Positions 60,905 to 64,000 of a stretch of 64,000 nt of DNA are shown in pieces. Made by a program: the position numbers and the translations under genes. Where the stretch lies: the NCBI RefSeq assembly GCF_001442755.1, contig NZ_CP006367.1, positions 2,170,001 to 2,234,000 of the forward strand, given 5' to 3'. The DNA is from Aureimonas sp. AU20. GTDB lineage: Bacteria; Pseudomonadota; Alphaproteobacteria; Rhizobiales; Rhizobiaceae. The notes under the pieces are model-generated. The model did no database searches, was not told where the DNA came from, and saw only the letters and a list, made by a program, of their open reading frames with translations. Each line of letters starts with the position of its first letter. The stretch's first letter is position 1.

Positions 60905-61113
60905 TCCTCGCGCTCGCTCCCGACGTCGCGGCCCGCGTGGCCGAGATCGAAGCCCGCGAGGGCATCCCGGCCGTCGAGTTCTGCCATCAAGCAATCTCGG
61001 TCTGGAGCCGGCTCCGCACCGACGCGCAGCGGGCCGGCATGGGCCTCTGCATTATCCAGTCGACCATTCGCGAGATCATGAAGGATCGCGACGCGGCCGC
61101 CCCGCAGGCCTGA
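60901..61113 (+). CDS. Small protein coupled to the AAA+ ATPase
   Basis: A 70-residue protein starting MILALAPDVAARVAEI, with a predicted helical, mildly acidic fold and two cysteines (FCHQA, GLCII). Its ATG overlaps the ATPase stop in an ATGA arrangement, so the two are likely translated together. It has no family I recognise. Tight coupling suggests an accessory subunit or regulator of the ATPase. Confidence 0.6.
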   Translation: MILALAPDVAARVAEIEAREGIPAVEFCHQAISVWSRLRTDAQRAGMGLCIIQSTIREIMKDRDAAAPQA

Positions 61114-61162
61114 AATCTTTCTACGGCGTAGCTCCCCAACATCGGCGACAGGAGGCCGGCCC

Positions 61163-62140
61163 ATGCGCAACGTGCGACTCTGGATACAGTCCGACATCCA
61201 CAACGACGTCGTCCCCTACACGCTCCCTCGCGGCGTCGAGGCCGACGTCGCCATCGTCGCCGGGGACGTCGGCGGACGCCTGTCCGGGCAGGCCCGTCTC
61301 TGGCTCGAGGCGAATGCACCGGAGGGCATGCCGATGCTCGTCGTCGCGGGCAACCACGACTTCTACGGCGCCTCGCTCGACGACGAGGTCGACCGCGTCC
61401 GTCGCAAGACGAGCATGGGCGACCGCATCCAGGTCCTCGACGGCTACAGCACGATCATCGGCGGCGTCCGCTTCGTCGGCGCCACGCTCTGGACCGACGT
61501 CAACAGCTACGGCGACGGCTACACGTCGCAGCGCGACTTCATGGCCTACATGACGGACTGGCGGGCGATTCGTTGGCAGGGCCGCAAGCACACGCGGCAC
61601 ATTCGCAATTTCATCGATGCGCACCACCGTCAGATGCGCGCCTTCGAATCTGTCTTGGCGACGCCGTTCGACGGCCCGACCGTCGTGATCACACACCACG
61701 CGCCGAGCGCGCGGTCGCTCGAGGACGGCAAGGCGACGAAGCCGTTGGATGCGGCCTACGCCAGCTATTTGGAGGATCTGATTCACAAGCACGAACCTGA
61801 TCTGTGGGTGCACGGACACGTGCACCACAACCTCGACTACATGATCGGGCGCACACGGGTCGTCTGCAATCCGCGAGGCTACGTCATGCGCCACCAGTCG
61901 CCGCGCAGCCTGCCGACGATCGAGAACCACGCCTTCAACCCCGGCCTCGTCCTCGACGTCGCTGTCGATCCGCGTCCGCGCTACGAAGCGGCGAGCGTCG
62001 ATCACGCATCGGAGCATCCGGACGTCTTCCTGTCCCGCGTCGGGCCCGCCATCGCCTCGACGCCGGCGGACCACGCGGCCTGGCTGCGCGAAGCCGCCGA
62101 GGTCCACGACGAAGACGAACCGAAGGGGCCGTCGGTCTGA
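61163..62140 (+). CDS. Metallophosphoesterase
   Basis: A 325-residue calcineurin-like phosphoesterase. All metal-binding motifs are present in order: SDIHNDV near residue 10, AGDVGG near 33, AGNHDFYG near 66, ITHHAPS near 175 and VHGHVHHNLD near 215. After about residue 260 comes an acidic C-terminal tail. Its stop (TGA) shares one base with the ATG of the next gene. Substrates of this fold range from nucleotides to nucleic acids and phosphoproteins, so none can be given. Confidence 0.85.
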   Translation: MRNVRLWIQSDIHNDVVPYTLPRGVEADVAIVAGDVGGRLSGQARLWLEANAPEGMPMLVVAGNHDFYGASLDDEVDRVRRKTSMGDRIQVLDGYSTIIGGVRFVGATLWTDVNSYGDGYTSQRDFMAYMTDWRAIRWQGRKHTRHIRNFIDAHHRQMRAFESVLATPFDGPTVVITHHAPSARSLEDGKATKPLDAAYASYLEDLIHKHEPDLWVHGHVHHNLDYMIGRTRVVCNPRGYVMRHQSPRSLPTIENHAFNPGLVLDVAVDPRPRYEAASVDHASEHPDVFLSRVGPAIASTPADHAAWLREAAEVHDEDEPKGPSV

Positions 62141-62955
62141 TGCGCGTCCACGTCCTCTCCGACCTGCACCTGGAACACCGTGCCGGCGCCGGTTGGGAAC
62201 CGCTCGTCGTCGACTGCGACGTCGTCGTGGTCGCGGGCGACGTCGCGTCCCCGCCGGCGGCGTCCCTGCGCTGGCTTTCGGAGCGCTTTCAGGCGCCCGT
62301 GATCTTCGTCGCCGGCAACCACGAGTACTACGGCTGCGTGAAGGCCAGAGTGGAAACGCCGGACCCCGTGCCCGGCGTCCATCACCTCGAGGATCGCGCC
62401 GTCGTCCTCGGCGGAACCCGCTTCCTCGGCTGCACGCTCTGGACCGACTACGAGCTCTACGGCCCGGCGACGACGAGCTTCGCGATGGAGATCGCGGAGC
62501 GCGGGATCAACGACCACCGCATGATCGCGGCGTCGGATCCGGACGAGCACCGCCGCATCCTCCGCTTCATGCCCTAGCATGCGCGCACGCTGTACCTGGC
62601 GTCGCGGATCTGGCTGGAGGAGGAGCTGACGAAGCCGTTCGACGGCCCGACGGTGGTGGTGACGCACCATGCGCCGACGCCGCGGTCGATCCATCCGCGC
62701 TACGAAGGCGACGTGGCGAACCCCGCGTTCGCGTCCGATCTTACCGACCTTGTAGCCCGCGTCGGCCCGGACCTGTGGATCCACGGGCACGTGCACGACA
62801 GCTTCGACTACCGGATCGGGCGGACCCGCGTCCTCGCCAATCCGAAGGGCTACGGCGACGAGAACAAAGCGTTCGATCAGAGCCTGGTGGTGGACGTCCG
62901 GTACCATCCGAACTGGCGTGCGCGGATCCAGGACGCGCAGGAGCCGAAGCCGTGA
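62140..62955 (+). pseudogene. Second metallophosphoesterase interrupted by an amber codon
   Basis: A paralogue of the preceding gene, read in one frame over 271 codons with a single TAG at 62575-62577. The N-terminal part (145 residues) has SDLHLEH, AGDVAS and AGNHEYYG. The part after the stop has VTHHAPT and IHGHVHDSFD, needed for the metal site. The codon is where CAG (Gln) would fit the surrounding sequence, consistent with a single C-to-T change. Both halves stay well conserved, so the mutation is recent, or the stop is read through, or the base is a sequencing error. The GTG of the next gene overlaps its final stop. Confidence 0.75.
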
Positions 62956-63131
62956 GCCGCGAGGACCACGTCCGTCGGCGCGCCGCGTCGCTCGGCTACG
63001 ACCGCACGATTCGTGGGACCGGCGTCCTCCCGTCCGACCTCCACGAACTCTATGCGCTCGGAATGATCAGCCGGGAGGACCTCGTCTTCCGGCTGGAGCG
63101 CCTGGGCGCGCCGATCCCCGCCGTCGACTGA
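62952..63131 (+). CDS. Small protein coupled to the phosphoesterase paralogue
   Basis: A 59-residue protein with a GTG start overlapping the upstream stop by four bases (GTGA). It is charged, with an arginine-rich N-terminus (EDHVRRRAASLGYDR) and a C-terminal helix (ISREDLVFRLERLG). I do not recognise a family. Placement inside a run of overlapping genes is the main support. Confidence 0.5.
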   Translation: MSREDHVRRRAASLGYDRTIRGTGVLPSDLHELYALGMISREDLVFRLERLGAPIPAVD

Positions 63132-63153
63132 ACCCAACAACACGGAGACGACC

Positions 63154-63546
63154 ATGCGACTGATCCTCGCCACCCTTTCGCTCGCCCTTGTCACGCCGGC
63201 GGCGGCCGCGGACCGATACTCCGGACACTACCAGCGCGAATGCGACGACCTGGTCTGCGAGCTGCGCATGCTGCCGGCCGGGCGCGACGCCTGGCATCTG
63301 CGCTGGACGGCGACGGACCCGACGGACTTTTCGCTGACGCCGGTGTGCGAATTCGAGACGGAAGTGGAGCTCGGGATCGCGACGATCGGCGGGGCGATCG
63401 TGCGCGGCATCGCGGTCGGGAAGGCGGCGGGACGGCCGTTCGGGGTGTTCGATCTCGACCCGGGCCGCGTGTCGGTGTCGGCGGGGTGGGAGGCCTGTGC
63501 CGGCATGGGGCCGAAGGGCGTCTACGAAAGCGTCAGAGACCAATAA
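63154..63546 (+). CDS. Secreted hypothetical protein
   Basis: A 130-residue protein with a clear signal peptide (RLILATLSLALVTPAAAA, cleavage near residue 19). The mature part has four cysteines: C31 and C36 close together (RECDDLVCEL), one in PVCEFE near 68 and one in EACAGMG near 118, suggesting two disulfides. Beta-rich composition. No family is recognised. It follows the 59-residue gene after 22 bases and ends the plus-strand run. Confidence 0.65.
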   Translation: MRLILATLSLALVTPAAAADRYSGHYQRECDDLVCELRMLPAGRDAWHLRWTATDPTDFSLTPVCEFETEVELGIATIGGAIVRGIAVGKAAGRPFGVFDLDPGRVSVSAGWEACAGMGPKGVYESVRDQ

Positions 63547-63547
63547 G

Positions 63548-63573
63548 GGGCCTCCTCAGAGAGAAGGAGGCCC
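63548..63573 (+). terminator. Hairpin ending the plus-strand run
   Basis: GGGCCTCCT (63548-63556) and AGGAGGCCC (63565-63573) pair around an eight-base loop, two bases after the stop of the secreted protein gene. There is no T-run, so termination is inferred from position. Confidence 0.5.
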
Positions 63574-63673
63574 GAGCGGTGCGCAAAGCGGTGCGCAAAA
63601 ATGCGCTCATGACCCGTCCGAGGAAGGTCCCGTTAAAGCGAACGATATGACGTGATCGTTCGCTCCGACCCCT

Positions 63674-64000
63674 TCAGCCGAATGGCGGCCGCTGCTGCGG
63701 CTGCGCACCCCCCGCCATCGGACCGCCCGGAGCCGCTGCCGGACCACCTGGCGCGCCCGCGAACGGCACTCCCGGCTTCGGCGGCATCGCCCCGGCCTGA
63801 CCCGTCGAGCCCGGCATCCCCTGACCCATGGACGGGCCGCCCATCTGCTGAAAAGGCATACCCGGAACGCCACCGGCGGGCGGCTGCGGCTGCTGCATAC
63901 CCGGCGCCGGCATGCCTCCGGGCATCGCGCCCGGCATGGCCGGAGCGGGCATGAAGCCGGCGCCGAGCGGCGGGGCCGAGCGCATCGCGGCCGGGCCCGG
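63674..64000 (-). CDS. C-terminus of a Pro/Gly/Met-rich protein, N-terminus outside the window
   Basis: The minus-strand frame is open from the right edge to TGA at 63674-63676, about 108 residues. Composition is extreme: repeated GMP, GGP and PGM units with glutamine and almost no charged residues. Such tails are usually disordered and occur at the ends of some phage, membrane and secreted proteins. An ATG at 63985 could start a short protein, but the frame continues upstream, so it is more likely the tail of a longer one. It is convergent with the secreted protein gene. Confidence 0.55.
   Translation of the reverse strand, partial: PGPAAMRSAPPLGAGFMPAPAMPGAMPGGMPAPGMQQPQPPAGGVPGMPFQQMGGPSMGQGMPGSTGQAGAMPPKPGVPFAGAPGGPAAAPGGPMAGGAQPQQRPPFG

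Noticed and set aside
62653-62955. The second half of the broken phosphoesterase as an independent gene starting at a GTG.
   Set aside because: It begins in the middle of the conserved fold, has no ribosome-binding site and is in the same frame as the first half, so it is better explained as one interrupted gene.

Overview
The window is high-GC bacterial DNA with dense, short-spaced operons. Gene content points to an alphaproteobacterium of the order Hyphomicrobiales (Rhizobiales): a urt urea transporter next to a transporter-fused hybrid kinase, a smoEFGK-type polyol ABC operon, a fused indolepyruvate:ferredoxin oxidoreductase, a complete liu leucine-catabolism set and a single-chain pntA. 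Something near the Aurantimonadaceae would fit, but I cannot settle the family from sequence alone.

Layout of the chromosomal part (1-57460). 1-1110: the 3' part of trhO and a small anchored protein. 1167-3933: a zinc-uptake operon on the minus strand (small membrane protein, znuC, znuB, znuA) behind a Zur-like operator. 4164-5987: a DEAD-box helicase with its own terminator. 6234-6341: a 35-residue membrane protein. 6706-10708: the sulfate ABC operon sbp-cysT-cysW-cysA. 10791-11465: an unknown glycine-zipper protein. 11633-16034: a LuxR-type response regulator and a 1144-residue hybrid kinase whose sensor half is an NCS1-like transporter, divergent from urtABCDE (16154-21946). 21943-23913: acetoacetate-CoA ligase. 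24089-26095: a fusion of two glycosyltransferases. 26287-30513: a phospholipase D-like protein divergent from an MscS channel. 31040-35267: the polyol ABC operon. 35509-40106: an unknown protein, an aldo/keto reductase, a Rossmann-fold protein, a Gfo/Idh/MocA oxidoreductase and an Lrp regulator. 40289-50196: a six-gene leucine-catabolism operon led by the IorAB fusion. 50232-53856: flavin monooxygenase, MgtC, VOC and dienelactone hydrolase proteins, all on the minus strand. 54440-57458: pntAB with a good terminator.

Right end (57861-64000). The 3' half of a tRNA-Val(CAC) gene lies on the minus strand at 57861-57906, with no 5' half beside it. This is what an element integrated at a tRNA 3' end leaves at its far junction, and its polarity puts the element to the right. 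That side carries a small HTH-like protein, an 835-bp IS5/IS427-type insertion sequence, and a tightly coupled run: an AAA+ ATPase, a 70-residue protein, a metallophosphoesterase, a second metallophosphoesterase cut by an amber codon, a 59-residue protein and a secreted 130-residue protein. A Pro/Gly/Met-rich protein runs off the right edge on the opposite strand. This is the least explained part of the window and the best candidate for an undescribed system.

Recurring theme: each of the three ABC operons that starts with its substrate-binding-protein gene (sbp, urtA, smoE) has a strong hairpin directly after that gene and before the permease genes, which probably allows more binding protein than membrane components to be made.
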